From the NCBI GenBank assembly GCA_029557215.1, contig JAKPQQ010000269.1:1-34879 (forward strand): a DNA stretch of 34,879 nt, given 5' to 3'. Under the pieces are notes generated by a model. That model was given only the letters and a program-made list of their open reading frames with translations. It had not been told where the DNA came from and ran no database searches. A program made the position numbers and the translations under genes. The stretch's first letter is position 1; each line of letters opens with the position of its first letter. This document shows, in pieces, positions 1 through 8,214 of the stretch. The stretch is from Fibrobacterota bacterium (GTDB lineage: Bacteria > Fibrobacterota > Fibrobacteria > UBA5070).

Positions 1-432
1 TTCCAGTTCTATGTCTGGGACAACGTTGGCATCAAGGCCGGCGCGATGGCGTTTCGTCACGCGGGGCACTTGTACTCGATGTTGTTGTTTCTTGAACCCA
101 CCATTGACGAGGAAGTCAAACCTCGCTTTCCAAAGCGACCTATTCAGAACGGCTTGCTGATGGATGGGGAGTTCGTCGATTCGACCAATTTTGCCGAATT
201 CGTATTGGCAAATTTCGAAGAATCCACTCAGCGATATCGTCCAAAGTCTTTTGTTCGCCACTTTGAACTCGGTGATTCATTGAGCCTTCGATCAAGCCCG
301 AACCTTACAGGTGATCAACCGAAAGGAGCGCTTGGATTCGTTCTCTACCCGCTGACTCCTACGGCAAATTCCAGCTACGCCACCGAGGTCCAGAAATTGG
401 ATGCGAACTGCGTCCTTCCGGGCAGCAACTGA
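1..432 (+). CDS. 3' end of an unrecognised protein gene (5' truncated by window edge)
   Basis: The reading frame is open from the first base and stops at TGA 430-432, giving at least 143 residues. An internal ATG lies at 46, but the residues before it (FQFYVWDNVGIKAG) read like protein, so the gene most likely begins outside the window. The visible part is a mix of charged and aromatic residues with no membrane segment and no motif I recognise; it ends in an Asn/Ser/Thr-rich stretch. Base composition is lower in GC than the genes that follow. Function unknown. The reading frame is fairly sure, the start is not. Confidence 0.6.
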   Translation, partial: FQFYVWDNVGIKAGAMAFRHAGHLYSMLLFLEPTIDEEVKPRFPKRPIQNGLLMDGEFVDSTNFAEFVLANFEESTQRYRPKSFVRHFELGDSLSLRSSPNLTGDQPKGALGFVLYPLTPTANSSYATEVQKLDANCVLPGSN

Positions 433-591
433 TCTGTGGCGATTCGGGGCGGCCGTGTTTTCTGCAGAAGACAGGGGCGATGAATTCCCGCGCCAACTCC
501 CTGTCGGTGTCGGAATGTCCCCGTATTCTGTAGCCAGACCCTTGATTTCGCAGGTCTGCCGCTCGGATTGTCGCGTACCTTCCGGCGGTCC

Positions 592-611
592 CGACGACCT
601 TTAGGTCGTCG
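592..611 (+). promoter_or_regulatory. 8-bp hairpin in the 433-716 intergenic stretch
   Basis: CGACGACC (592-599) pairs perfectly with GGTCGTCG (604-611) around a TTTA loop, and two more C-G pairs can form across a one-base bulge. No T-run follows, so it is not a classical intrinsic terminator. It lies 106 bp before the start at 717, so it could be a 5'-leader element of that gene or a relic terminator of the gene ending at 432. Nothing else of note is visible in this gap apart from a short TTCTGCAGAA palindrome at 460-469. Confidence 0.35.
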
Positions 612-716
612 CGGGCGGAATCGAGCTCACCATGCACATGCTCAAGTCCACGGTCGGACTTTGGCGTTTTGGCTTGTGCCGGTCAAGGATCACCACACCC
701 ACGGATCGAGGAATGC

Positions 717-1286
717 ATGCGTCACCGCAAAACAGCAGCCCTGTGCATCGGAGCTTTGGTCGTCGGCGGGGGGAGCCTGTTGTGCGTCGCCCATGCCGCG
801 GCACCGACGGATGCCGTCTCCGGCGCGAGTCGGGGCGCGAACATGGTGACGGTTACTGACATCGCGGCCACGTCTGGTTCCGCCAAGTTCACGTTCACGG
901 AGCGCTACGCCAGGAATGGTCAATTGCGTGTGTATTACAGTACAACCGCGTTCGCCAGCAAATCAGACACCACACGCTCGACCGTTCTCAAAATGACTGT
1001 CACGCCGGTTCCAAGGAATGGAACTGCGACGATCAACAATCTGACGGCGGGCACCAAGTACTTCTATCGCCTCCAGGGATGGTATGGATCGGGAGAAGCC
1101 AATTATTGGGCAACGGGCAGTTTCACGACCTCTCCCACGTCGGCGATTCGCACCGACCTGCGACAGATCGCCCCGGCTCCCGGTCAAGGATCGGTCGATG
1201 CGCTGGGTCGCAGCAGGTCGGGCGCGGCAGGTGTCGCCATCGATGCCGAAGGCGCGGCGGTCCGGGCCAAGTCCGAGCGTCGCTGA
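717..1286 (+). CDS. secreted protein with fibronectin type III-like domain
   Basis: The 189-residue product starts at ATG 717, preceded by GAGG at 708-711. It opens with an export signal: basic MRHRK, a hydrophobic run, then an Ala-x-Ala site near residue 27. An in-frame ATG at 669 would put 16 polar residues ahead of the signal, so 717 is preferred. Residues about 40-135 look like one FnIII-type beta sandwich, with the typical late strand of the type LTAGTKYFYRLQGW. The last 45 residues are low in complexity and contain VDALGRSRSG, similar to the D-x-x-G-R core of C-terminal tails on secreted Fibrobacter/Bacteroidetes proteins. Role unknown; probably surface or periplasmic. The next gene starts 46 bp later on the same strand. 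Confidence 0.65.
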   Translation: MRHRKTAALCIGALVVGGGSLLCVAHAAAPTDAVSGASRGANMVTVTDIAATSGSAKFTFTERYARNGQLRVYYSTTAFASKSDTTRSTVLKMTVTPVPRNGTATINNLTAGTKYFYRLQGWYGSGEANYWATGSFTTSPTSAIRTDLRQIAPAPGQGSVDALGRSRSGAAGVAIDAEGAAVRAKSERR

Positions 1287-1332
1287 AGGCAGCGCAGGCT
1301 TTCTGAACTGGATCCAAGGAGCGTTTCCGGAT

Positions 1333-2496
1333 ATGACGATCGCCAAGTTTGTTTGTTCCATGCTGTTGGCCGGCACGGCCGCATCGCACGCCCAGGAGGC
1401 CGTCGACCTAGATGCCGTCGAGGCTCCGGCTCCTTCGCGGCGCGCCGGGGACGGGATCAAGGCGGGGGACCTCAAGTTCAACCTCTACTTCGACGCCATG
1501 GCGGTCTGGAGCAAGAGCGCGGGCGACGACGACACCGCCAAGTTCAGGTTCACCCAGCAGCACCAGAGCCTGTTCGCGCGCGCCATGACGCCCGACGGGA
1601 TCGAAGTGTTCGCCGACATCCTGCAACCGACGAGCGTGTTCGAAGCCACGATTCCGTTCCGGTTCTTCGTGCCGTCGCTGGAAGGCGTGCCGGTGCTGGG
1701 CGAAGGCGGCGTGAAGGGCGGGCGCATGGTCGTGCCCTTCGGCGACTTCGAGGAACACCCCATCTACGGCGGGTCGGTGTCCAATTCCATGTACCTGCGC
1801 GAAGTGATCTGGAGCGACTACGGCATGGGGCTGATTCTGCCGTGGGGCAAGACCAAGACCGAACTGTACGCGGTGAACGGGATCTTCGTCCAGGACACCT
1901 CGGCCTGGTTCGGGGCAGCGGAGGAGTTCAACCAGCTCAAGGGGTTCGGATTCAAGACGCGCATCGACCCCGTATCCGCCTTCTTCGCGACGGTTTCCCT
2001 CTACTACGACTTCCTGCCGCGTATGGATACCCTCCGCTTCTCGCTCGCCGATCGCGCGGCGCTGGCGGGCCTGGACATGGGGGGCAAGCTGGGGGCGCTG
2101 TCCGCTCGGATGGGTGTGGCCAACGGATGGATCTCCAACCGCATGCCGATCGTCAAGACGGATTCCGTCTTCGACGAATTAGGCCAGTTCCTGGATGTTC
2201 GCGACACCACCGTGGAGCGCCGAAGCAGCTACACCAAGTGGGGCTGGTATGTGGAAGCCAAGTACAGGCTGTCCGAACACTGGGCGCTGCGTCTGCGCGG
2301 TGGCCAGGTCGATCCCGATTCGCGCGTGGTGGGCGACGACGACCTGACCAACGTCAACCTGTCGGCGATCTGGGCCAAAGGCCCGGTGGATTGCCGTCTC
2401 ACCTACTTCCGCAACTTCGCGACCCACTGGCCGGGCAGCACCAGCCGCCCCGGCAACCTGCATCGCGTCCTTCTCGAGACCTTCGTCTCCATCTGA
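1333..2496 (+). CDS. outer-membrane beta-barrel (porin-like) protein
   Basis: The 387-residue product starts at ATG 1333 with AAGGAG at 1316-1321. A signal peptide (MTIAKFVCSMLLAGTAASHA) ends in a good cleavage site. The mature part is full of alternating hydrophobic/polar strands with aromatic ends, such as KFNLYFDAMAVW, TKTELYAVNGIF and FFATVSLYYDF, and it closes with RVLLETFVSI, a plausible terminal barrel strand. No lipoprotein Cys. It is 21 bp upstream of an FMN-binding-type protein and a DUF4405 membrane protein, so it may be the outer-membrane part of a redox or uptake unit. The exact family is not recognised; substrate unknown. Confidence 0.65.
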   Translation: MTIAKFVCSMLLAGTAASHAQEAVDLDAVEAPAPSRRAGDGIKAGDLKFNLYFDAMAVWSKSAGDDDTAKFRFTQQHQSLFARAMTPDGIEVFADILQPTSVFEATIPFRFFVPSLEGVPVLGEGGVKGGRMVVPFGDFEEHPIYGGSVSNSMYLREVIWSDYGMGLILPWGKTKTELYAVNGIFVQDTSAWFGAAEEFNQLKGFGFKTRIDPVSAFFATVSLYYDFLPRMDTLRFSLADRAALAGLDMGGKLGALSARMGVANGWISNRMPIVKTDSVFDELGQFLDVRDTTVERRSSYTKWGWYVEAKYRLSEHWALRLRGGQVDPDSRVVGDDDLTNVNLSAIWAKGPVDCRLTYFRNFATHWPGSTSRPGNLHRVLLETFVSI

Positions 2497-2517
2497 ACCA
2501 ACAGGAGTCCGTCTCCC

Positions 2518-3054
2518 ATGCGCAAGCAAATCATCGTCGCATCCGTCGTCGCGTCCGTCGCGCTCCATGCGGCTTCGTTCACTCCGCTTTCGGGCGCCCT
2601 CAAGCAGGTGCTCCCGGCGGGCCAGAAGGCGTTCAAGACGAAATTCGTCATGACCGAAGACCAGGCCAAGCTCCTGAACGGATTCGGGCACGGCGACTTC
2701 GCGGAAGACGACGAAGTGGACGTCTACTACACCAAGGACGCGGCGGGCAAGGTGAGCGGGATCGCCGTGGCCATCGAGGAATACCTGGTCCGCTGGAAGT
2801 CGTCCCACACCTGGGTGGTGGGGCTGACTCCCGACGGCAAGCTCACCGGCGTCGCGATGGTCGAGCTCACCGACAAGTACGCGTTCCCGCTGGCCAAGCC
2901 CGATTTCCTCAAGCAGTTCCCCGGCAAGGACCCCAACCAGATGGGCTTGGGCAAAGGGATGGACGGGATCTCGGCGGCGTCGGAATCCTGCGAGCTGTTG
3001 TCGTCGTCGCTCAAGCGCGTGGCCTGGATCGCCACCCATGCGGAACTGAAGTGA
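2518..3054 (+). CDS. periplasmic FMN-binding-domain-type protein
   Basis: The 178-residue product has an N-terminal signal (about residues 1-19) and starts at ATG 2518 with AGGAG at 2503-2507. The middle carries GKVSGIAVAIEEY and GKLTGVAMVELTDKY, the pattern of FMN_bind (RnfG/NqrC-like) domains. Near the C-terminus is DGISAAS (149-155), which corresponds to the D-x-x-[S/T]-G-A-T motif where ApbE transferases attach FMN covalently through a phosphoester. Here the acceptor position is Ser155 and the usual Gly is Ala, so attachment is possible but not certain. The following gene encodes a DUF4405 membrane protein 10 bp downstream, a pairing that fits electron transfer from the inner membrane to a periplasmic flavin. 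No apbE gene is in the window. Confidence 0.65.
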   Translation: MRKQIIVASVVASVALHAASFTPLSGALKQVLPAGQKAFKTKFVMTEDQAKLLNGFGHGDFAEDDEVDVYYTKDAAGKVSGIAVAIEEYLVRWKSSHTWVVGLTPDGKLTGVAMVELTDKYAFPLAKPDFLKQFPGKDPNQMGLGKGMDGISAASESCELLSSSLKRVAWIATHAELK

Positions 3055-3064
3055 GGAATCCGTC

Positions 3065-3409
3065 GTGAAATCGTTCCGTTCCAAGATCCGCAGGCACTTC
3101 TACGTGGTCACCTACGTGGTGAACATCGCCATGGTCCCGGCCTTCGTGCTGTGCCTGGTCACCGGGATCATCATGTTCCCGGGACTTCTGGAACTGCTGC
3201 ACATCCGCGCCCGGAAGCTTCCCATGGAAACCTTCGCGTTCATCCACGACTGGTCGGGGTTGGCGTTGGGAATGGGGATCCTGTTCCATCTGTATCTGCA
3301 CTGGCGGGCGTTCTGGCAGTTCCTGCGCCTGAAGGTCTTCCATCTGCCGCCCAGGTCGCGGGCCAAGCGCGCCGCGAACCACGCGGAGGTCGCGCGGCAA
3401 GGCTCCTGA
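3065..3409 (+). CDS. DUF4405 membrane protein, probable b-haem electron carrier
   Basis: This 114-residue protein starts at GTG 3065; the GAGGA at 3053-3057 overlaps the stop of the previous gene. It has two hydrophobic segments (about 16-38 and 60-85) and ends in a basic tail. The spaced histidines HDWSG and FHLYLHW match the H-x-W-x-G and H-x-x-x-H-W signature of DUF4405 proteins, thought to ligate b-type haem. The tight linkage to the FMN-binding-type gene and the barrel gene suggests one operon: membrane cytochrome, periplasmic flavoprotein, outer-membrane protein. The next gene is convergent and only 7 bp away, with no obvious terminator between them. Confidence 0.7.
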   Translation: MKSFRSKIRRHFYVVTYVVNIAMVPAFVLCLVTGIIMFPGLLELLHIRARKLPMETFAFIHDWSGLALGMGILFHLYLHWRAFWQFLRLKVFHLPPRSRAKRAANHAEVARQGS

Positions 3410-3416
3410 TGCCGCC

Positions 3417-4160
3417 TCAGAGCCCCGGCATGCGCAGGAGGCGGGCGCCGAGCTGGCGTGGCGGAGCTTCCTGGGCGGTTCGCGAATAGAACCGCATCAC
3501 CATGTAGCGCGCCGGAGTCGGACGGTTTCTGACGATCATCCCGACGGGCGAAAGATGGTAGCCGCGCTGGCTGGAATCGGGCATCTCCAACGTCACGAGT
3601 CCGGCTTCGTCGTGCAGGGTCACCAGCGCCGTCTCGAAGGCCACGTCGTTGGGGAGCGGGTCGGCCACGGTCCGCAGTTGCAGGCGGGGGAGAGGCTTCA
3701 TGCGGATGTCGCTGGTGGCCACCCCGTACTTGCGCAGGGTTTCGCCGATTTCCTGCTCGTGGAGCTTCCAGACGCAGCGCATGGGTTCCTTGGATTCGGC
3801 ACAACCTTCGGGCAGGGTGTCGTCGGCCGCGAAGAACCGCACGGCGAAGAGTTCTTCGGGATCCAGGAACGCCGGGTCGTGGAGGTCGATGCCGTACCGG
3901 AAGATCTGCTCGTCGGGCGAGAAGGTGGACGAATAGGTGGCCAAGAGGCCATCCTTGGTCCAGCCGACCACTCGTGTCTGGCAGCACACGGAGGTCGAAG
4001 GAACGCTGTCGAACCCCGTCTCCAGGATCACGGAGATCGGAAACCGAGGTGGCTTTGGCGGGGGAGGCGCCTTTTTCCTGGGTTTGGCGGAGTCCGCTTG
4101 CTGAGAGACGATCAAGGCGAGCAAGAGCCAGGAAAATCGGAAACTGCACTCCCGGAACAT
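3417..4160 (-). CDS. secreted protein of unknown function
   Basis: The 247-residue product starts at ATG 4160 with a good AGGAG (4169-4173). Residues 1-25 form a signal peptide (WLLLALIVSQQADSA). A Lys/Pro-rich linker at about 26-41 follows, then a globular domain with several cysteines (a Cys-Cys pair and single Cys near 117 and 128) that may form disulfides. I do not recognise the family. It is transcribed toward the DUF4405 gene and away from the lipoprotein gene at 4320, so the 4161-4319 gap holds promoters for both directions. Confidence 0.65.
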   Translation of the reverse strand: MFRECSFRFSWLLLALIVSQQADSAKPRKKAPPPPKPPRFPISVILETGFDSVPSTSVCCQTRVVGWTKDGLLATYSSTFSPDEQIFRYGIDLHDPAFLDPEELFAVRFFAADDTLPEGCAESKEPMRCVWKLHEQEIGETLRKYGVATSDIRMKPLPRLQLRTVADPLPNDVAFETALVTLHDEAGLVTLEMPDSSQRGYHLSPVGMIVRNRPTPARYMVMRFYSRTAQEAPPRQLGARLLRMPGL

Positions 4161-4302
4161 GGTCGCCTCTCCTCAAAGATGGGCTTGTCGGATCTGAAGG
4201 TCACCAGAAGGTAGCTGACGATCGGAAAAGGGAAAGGGAACCGTTGAAGCCGCTTCAACGGAGCGTTCGTCGAGCGTGGGGGCGCGATCGCGCGAAGAAG
4301 GT

Positions 4303-4308
4303 TAAACT
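4303..4308 (+). promoter_or_regulatory. candidate -10 box (TAAACT) 11 bp before a start lacking an SD
   Basis: TAAACT ends 11 bp before ATG 4320. There is no purine-rich ribosome site between them, so if this is the -10 element the leader would be only about 5 nt. No convincing -35 is seen. The same arrangement (T-A-n-n-n-T, 11 bp, ATG) occurs at purF. Confidence 0.35.
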
Positions 4309-4319
4309 CAACGGTACCG

Positions 4320-5969
4320 ATGAACATCACTTGTCGACCGGGAACCAAGTCCTGGAGCTGCGTCGCGATCGCCCTGCTGGGCGTCCTGGGCGGGTGCGCC
4401 GACGACCGGATGGCCGGCGGCAACAGTTCGGAGACCCCCAACACGATCGCGGGGCGGGTGGTGGATTCCACCGGTCGGTCGTCGATCGGGGACACGGTCG
4501 AAATCCGCCCTGCCGATTGGATCTCGGAAAACGTCCCCGTCCAAGGCGTGGATCGCGCCTGGCGCACCACCACCGACAGCCTGGGGCGCTACCAGTTCAA
4601 AGGATTGCCGTCGGGAGCCTACGTGGTCCGATCCCGCAACCGTTCCGCGGGCTTTCTTTCGGAGGCGGTTTCCGTCGGTCGGGGACGTCCCGAGGCGGAC
4701 TTGGGCGTCGACACGGCCAATCCGTTCCTGGACGTGGTGGGCCGGGTGGTGGCCGATTCGTCGTGGATCGGCGATTCCGCCAAGGTCCACGTCTGCGGCA
4801 CCGACCAATCGGCCGTTCTCGACAAGTCGGGCGCGTTCCGACTCGAGGCCGTCCCGGCGGGCCATGTGAGATTGCTGGCGATCCTGGGGCGCCAGGCGTC
4901 GGCGGCGCGAGCCAAGGACGAATTCCGTCTGCCTCGCGAGGGGTTGATCGCCCCGCGGCTCCTGGCTCCGACCCGGTTCGAGGACGAGGATTATTCCAAG
5001 TGGCCCCGGTTGCGCAAGGCCCGGGTCGTGTTCTCCGGTCGCGGATGGTATCTGGGGTCCGACCTGAGCTTGGCGCCCATCCGGGTGCGGCTGGACGAAT
5101 CGATCATCCCCGGCGAATGGGAGCCCACCGGCGCGAGCCTGCGGTTCAGCGACTCGTCGGGAACCAAGTTGCCCTACGAGATCGAATCGTGGGATCCGGT
5201 GGCGCGCCGCGCCGAAGTCTGGGTGCGGCTGGACACCGCCAACAAGGGCAGCGAAGCCCACTACCTGTGGGTGCGCTGGGGCCGCCCCGACGCCCCGGAA
5301 CGTTCCGACGGCGCGCGCGTGTTCGATCCCGCGCAAGGTTGGGTGGGCGTGTGGCATCTGTCGGGTGGCGACCCTTGGAAGAGCTCCACGGGCAACGGGT
5401 TGCGGCTGGCGGCGACCTCGGTGCGACGCGCGAACGGGGCGATCTCCGGCGGATTGGTCCTTTCGCCGTCCTCCGAACTCGTGGTCGAAGGCGACGCGCT
5501 CCAAGGTTGGCAGGAAACGTCCATCAGTCTGTGGGCCAGGATCGATTCGGCGCGCGACGGAGCCGATCTCGCCAGGATGGGCGCTCTGTCGGTCCCCGAC
5601 TCGTCGGACTGGATCCTGGGGGTTTCGGGTCGCGGGGATTCGCTTCGCGTCTCGTTCCGCACCGTGTCGCAGATCCGTTCCAAGGCATCCGGTCTGTCCG
5701 CGCCCTTCGCGGCCGGACGCTGGACGTCGCTGGGCGGGGTCTTCTCCGCGTCCACGCCGCGCCAGCGCCTGGTGGTCGACGACGACGCCCAGAACGTGAA
5801 TTGGACGGATTCCTTCCCGGTGCGCCGCAGGACGCTGGTCGTGGGCGGCGGGTTCAGCGGCCTGGTCGACGAAATCCGTCTGCGCCGGGTCGCGTCGCAT
5901 CCCGAGGCGATCCGGATGCAGTGGGGCGCCGATCGCGACGATTCCCCGGTCCTGGAATGGCTGCCATGA
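4320..5969 (+). CDS. surface lipoprotein with DUF2341 and LamG-like domains
   Basis: The 549-residue product has a lipoprotein signal ending LGGC with Cys26. Residues about 40-105 and 110-165 resemble carboxypeptidase-regulatory beta sandwiches (IAGRVVDSTGRS, YQFKGLPSGAYVV). Residues about 235-340 resemble DUF2341 (EVWVRLDTANKGSEAHYLWVRWG). The remainder, from GWVGVWHLSG on, looks like a LamG/concanavalin-type jelly roll with a final FSGLVDEIRLRRVA strand. Such modular lipoproteins are likely to bind glycans or other surface ligands. There is no visible SD at ATG 4320. It overlaps the following TIGR02147-type regulator by 4 bp (ATGA), so the two are co-translated. DUF2341 is read from pattern, not searched. 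Confidence 0.75.
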   Translation: MNITCRPGTKSWSCVAIALLGVLGGCADDRMAGGNSSETPNTIAGRVVDSTGRSSIGDTVEIRPADWISENVPVQGVDRAWRTTTDSLGRYQFKGLPSGAYVVRSRNRSAGFLSEAVSVGRGRPEADLGVDTANPFLDVVGRVVADSSWIGDSAKVHVCGTDQSAVLDKSGAFRLEAVPAGHVRLLAILGRQASAARAKDEFRLPREGLIAPRLLAPTRFEDEDYSKWPRLRKARVVFSGRGWYLGSDLSLAPIRVRLDESIIPGEWEPTGASLRFSDSSGTKLPYEIESWDPVARRAEVWVRLDTANKGSEAHYLWVRWGRPDAPERSDGARVFDPAQGWVGVWHLSGGDPWKSSTGNGLRLAATSVRRANGAISGGLVLSPSSELVVEGDALQGWQETSISLWARIDSARDGADLARMGALSVPDSSDWILGVSGRGDSLRVSFRTVSQIRSKASGLSAPFAAGRWTSLGGVFSASTPRQRLVVDDDAQNVNWTDSFPVRRRTLVVGGGFSGLVDEIRLRRVASHPEAIRMQWGADRDDSPVLEWLP

Positions 5970-6808
5970 AACCCGTGACGACCTACCTGGACTACAGGGT
6001 CTTCCTGCGCGACCACTACGAGGCGCGCAAGGAGGACACGGGGTTCTTCTCCTACCGCTACATGTCGCAGAAGCTCGACATCGATCCCGGGCAGCTGGTC
6101 AAGATCCTGCAGGGCAAACTGCACCTGCCGCAGCGGTCGCTTCCCGCGGTGGTGCGGCTGTGCAAGCTGGAAGGTCGCGAAGCGGAATACTTCGAGGAGC
6201 TGGTGCGGTTCAATCGCGCCCGGACCCGCGAAGAGATCAACCGGTGCTTCGATCGACTGACCGTGCTGCGCGGGGTGGAGGTGTCCGAGGTCGAACCGCT
6301 GCAGGCCGAATTCTACCGCAGGTGGCACCATACGGCGATCCGGGCGCTGCTGGGCCTGGGGCCGTTTTCCGGCGACGCCGCGTCGCTTGGGCGGATGTGC
6401 GTGCCCCCGGTGACGGAAGAGGAAGCCGCCGAGTCGATCGCGCTGCTGGAATCGTTGGGACTCGTGGTGCGCGACGAACAGGGGGCCCTCGTGCTCGCCG
6501 CCACCCACATCTCGCCGGCCGACGGCGTCCCGGTGGACGCCATCCGCGCCTTCCAGCGCGACACGATCCAGCTCGCGGAACGGGCGCTGCGCGAGATCGA
6601 CCGCGAGGAACGCGAAATTTCGACCATCACGGTGGCGTTGTCCGGCGGCGACCTGGCCACGGTCAGGACATGGGTGGCCGACCTCAAGCGCCAGATCCAG
6701 AGCCTCGCGACGCAATCGCAGGAGCCCGACCGGGTCTACCATCTGAACGTGCAGCTGTTCCCGGTCGGAAAACGTCCACGCCGCAAGGGCGCCTCGCCGA
6801 CGGCGTAG
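5966..6808 (+). CDS. TIGR02147 / DUF4423-type regulatory protein
   Basis: The 280-residue product begins MKPVTTYLDYRVFLRDHYEA, the characteristic opening of TIGR02147 proteins, a large paralogous family first defined in Fibrobacter. Residues about 25-70 (YRYMSQKLDIDPGQLVKILQGK) form an HTH-like segment. The middle contains FYRRWHHTAIRALLGLGPF, and the C-terminal half has the usual DTIQLAERALREIDREEREISTITVALS block. Members are presumed transcription regulators; direct proof is lacking. The start overlaps the stop of the lipoprotein gene (ATGA). An outer-membrane protein gene follows after 38 bp. It probably regulates, or is coupled to, this surface-protein cluster. Confidence 0.85.
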   Translation: MKPVTTYLDYRVFLRDHYEARKEDTGFFSYRYMSQKLDIDPGQLVKILQGKLHLPQRSLPAVVRLCKLEGREAEYFEELVRFNRARTREEINRCFDRLTVLRGVEVSEVEPLQAEFYRRWHHTAIRALLGLGPFSGDAASLGRMCVPPVTEEEAAESIALLESLGLVVRDEQGALVLAATHISPADGVPVDAIRAFQRDTIQLAERALREIDREEREISTITVALSGGDLATVRTWVADLKRQIQSLATQSQEPDRVYHLNVQLFPVGKRPRRKGASPTA

Positions 6809-6833
6809 TCCCGGGACCGGGCGTTCGGGATCG

Positions 6834-6839
6834 TAGATT
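6834..6839 (+). promoter_or_regulatory. candidate -10 box (TAGATT) close to a start codon
   Basis: TAGATT lies 7 bp before ATG 6847. AAGGA directly abuts the ATG, too close to act as an ordinary ribosome site. If functional, the transcript would start at or next to the ATG, making the gene leaderless. Otherwise the gene is read through from the regulator 38 bp upstream. Confidence 0.3.
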
Positions 6840-6846
6840 GCAAGGA

Positions 6847-8196
6847 ATGGTCAATCTGCTCGCGCTAGCCGGAGGCCTTTTGGCCGCCGACGCAAATTCC
6901 TCCCTGGAAGACAGTCTGTTCGCCGCCGAGATGTCGGGTCCTCCCGTCGTGACGGATTCCGTCCAGTTCTCGCCGGCTCCCGCTCCCGAGCCGGAGCGGT
7001 CGGGGCCGGGAATCTCCGGGCAGGTGCAGACCTCGTCGACCTCGCGCGTCGTGCGCGGCGATCTTCCCGAACAGCTCGACAAGTACGTGGGGTTCTACCC
7101 CGGACAGGAATTCGAGACCGCCGGCCGGGTGGATCTCGACGCGCCGCTTCCCGACCGGTCGCGGGCGCACCTGACGCTGGAACTGGACTATCTGGCGTCC
7201 ACCAGGACATCGACGTTCTCCCTGCGCGAGGCGTTCGTCGACGCGCATCTGTTCGACGTGCTGGCGGTGCGTGCCGGCAAGCAGGTCCTGCAATGGAGCC
7301 GCTGCCAGCTCTGGACCCCCGCCGATCTCGTGAACGTGGAAGCCCCCCGGTTCCAGGCCAGGCTGGGAGCCCGCGAAGGCGCCACCGGCGTGCGCGCGCA
7401 TCTGCCGGTGGGGGCGCAGTTCAACGTCTACGGGTTCGCCGACATGGGCGGCGTGTCGCAGCCTTCGGACATCGCCGCCGTGGGGCGCGTGGAGTTCACC
7501 CTGCCCCACACCGAGGTGGGCCTGACCTGGCGCCACAAGGACGGCGAACGCGACGTTCCCGCGTTGGATTTCTCCACGGGGATCGATCGCTGGCAGTTGG
7601 CCGCCGAAGCCGCCTGGCTCGCGCCGGGGACGTTGATGGAGATCGTGCCCATGCCCTCCCGGGGACAAGGATCGGGGGTGGCCTCGGTGGGGATCGCGCC
7701 GCTGGACAAGAGGGCGCTCCAGGTGTCGGTTTCCGTCAGCCGTCCGTTCGACGCCCTGGGGCGCACCGACCGTCTGCGCGTCGGCGCGGAAGGTTTCTGG
7801 AACCCCGAGGGCGAACGCGGGAACGTCTTCGAAAACCTCGAAGAGGTCGATTTCTCGCGCCCGGTCCTGCTGGGGGGCGACACGCTGTGGTCGGGGCCGC
7901 GCCCGGCCCTGCGCGTGTTCGGCGGAGGCTACCGCCCCTACCAGCTCAATCGATGGTACGTCATGGGGTGGGCGGTGCTCTCGGACGCGTTCGTCGCCTC
8001 CGGAAGCCTTAGGGCTTCGGCGATCGGGAACCTGGACGACGGATCCTGGCAAGGTCTGCTGGAATGGAGCTGGCAAAGCCTGCACGGCCTGACCGCGGCG
8101 TTTTCCGCGTCGGTGCCGTTCGGATCCTACCCCGGCGAATTCACCTGGGCCAGCGACTACGCCACGCTGCGCGCCGACCTCGGCGTCGGATTCTGA
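6847..8196 (+). CDS. outer-membrane beta-barrel protein
   Basis: The product is 449 residues from ATG 6847. The N-terminus (VNLLALAGGLLAADA) is a short, uncharged export signal; the exact start is uncertain because the only SD-like bases touch the ATG, and TTG 6838 is an alternative. A variable acidic/Pro-rich stretch follows to about residue 60. The rest shows many amphipathic strands, including RAHLTLELDYLAS, LAVRAGKQVLQWSRCQLWTPADLVN and a final YATLRADLGVGF with the C-terminal Phe typical of outer-membrane barrels. The 'R-x-G-K-Q-x-x-x-W ... D-x-V-N' pattern is common in porin-like barrels. Likely works with the upstream lipoprotein and regulator. Substrate unknown. Confidence 0.65.
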   Translation: MVNLLALAGGLLAADANSSLEDSLFAAEMSGPPVVTDSVQFSPAPAPEPERSGPGISGQVQTSSTSRVVRGDLPEQLDKYVGFYPGQEFETAGRVDLDAPLPDRSRAHLTLELDYLASTRTSTFSLREAFVDAHLFDVLAVRAGKQVLQWSRCQLWTPADLVNVEAPRFQARLGAREGATGVRAHLPVGAQFNVYGFADMGGVSQPSDIAAVGRVEFTLPHTEVGLTWRHKDGERDVPALDFSTGIDRWQLAAEAAWLAPGTLMEIVPMPSRGQGSGVASVGIAPLDKRALQVSVSVSRPFDALGRTDRLRVGAEGFWNPEGERGNVFENLEEVDFSRPVLLGGDTLWSGPRPALRVFGGGYRPYQLNRWYVMGWAVLSDAFVASGSLRASAIGNLDDGSWQGLLEWSWQSLHGLTAAFSASVPFGSYPGEFTWASDYATLRADLGVGF

Positions 8197-8214
8197 CGCC
8201 GGCCTGCGCCGGAT

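Noticed and set aside
2179..3084. Long open frame on the minus strand opposite the FMN-binding-type gene
   Set aside because: Composition is that of an antisense shadow in GC-rich DNA: no motif, no SD, and it fully overlaps well-supported plus-strand genes.
8197..8214. Short CCGGC/GCCGG hairpin between two convergent genes as a terminator
   Set aside because: Only five base pairs and no T-run on either strand.
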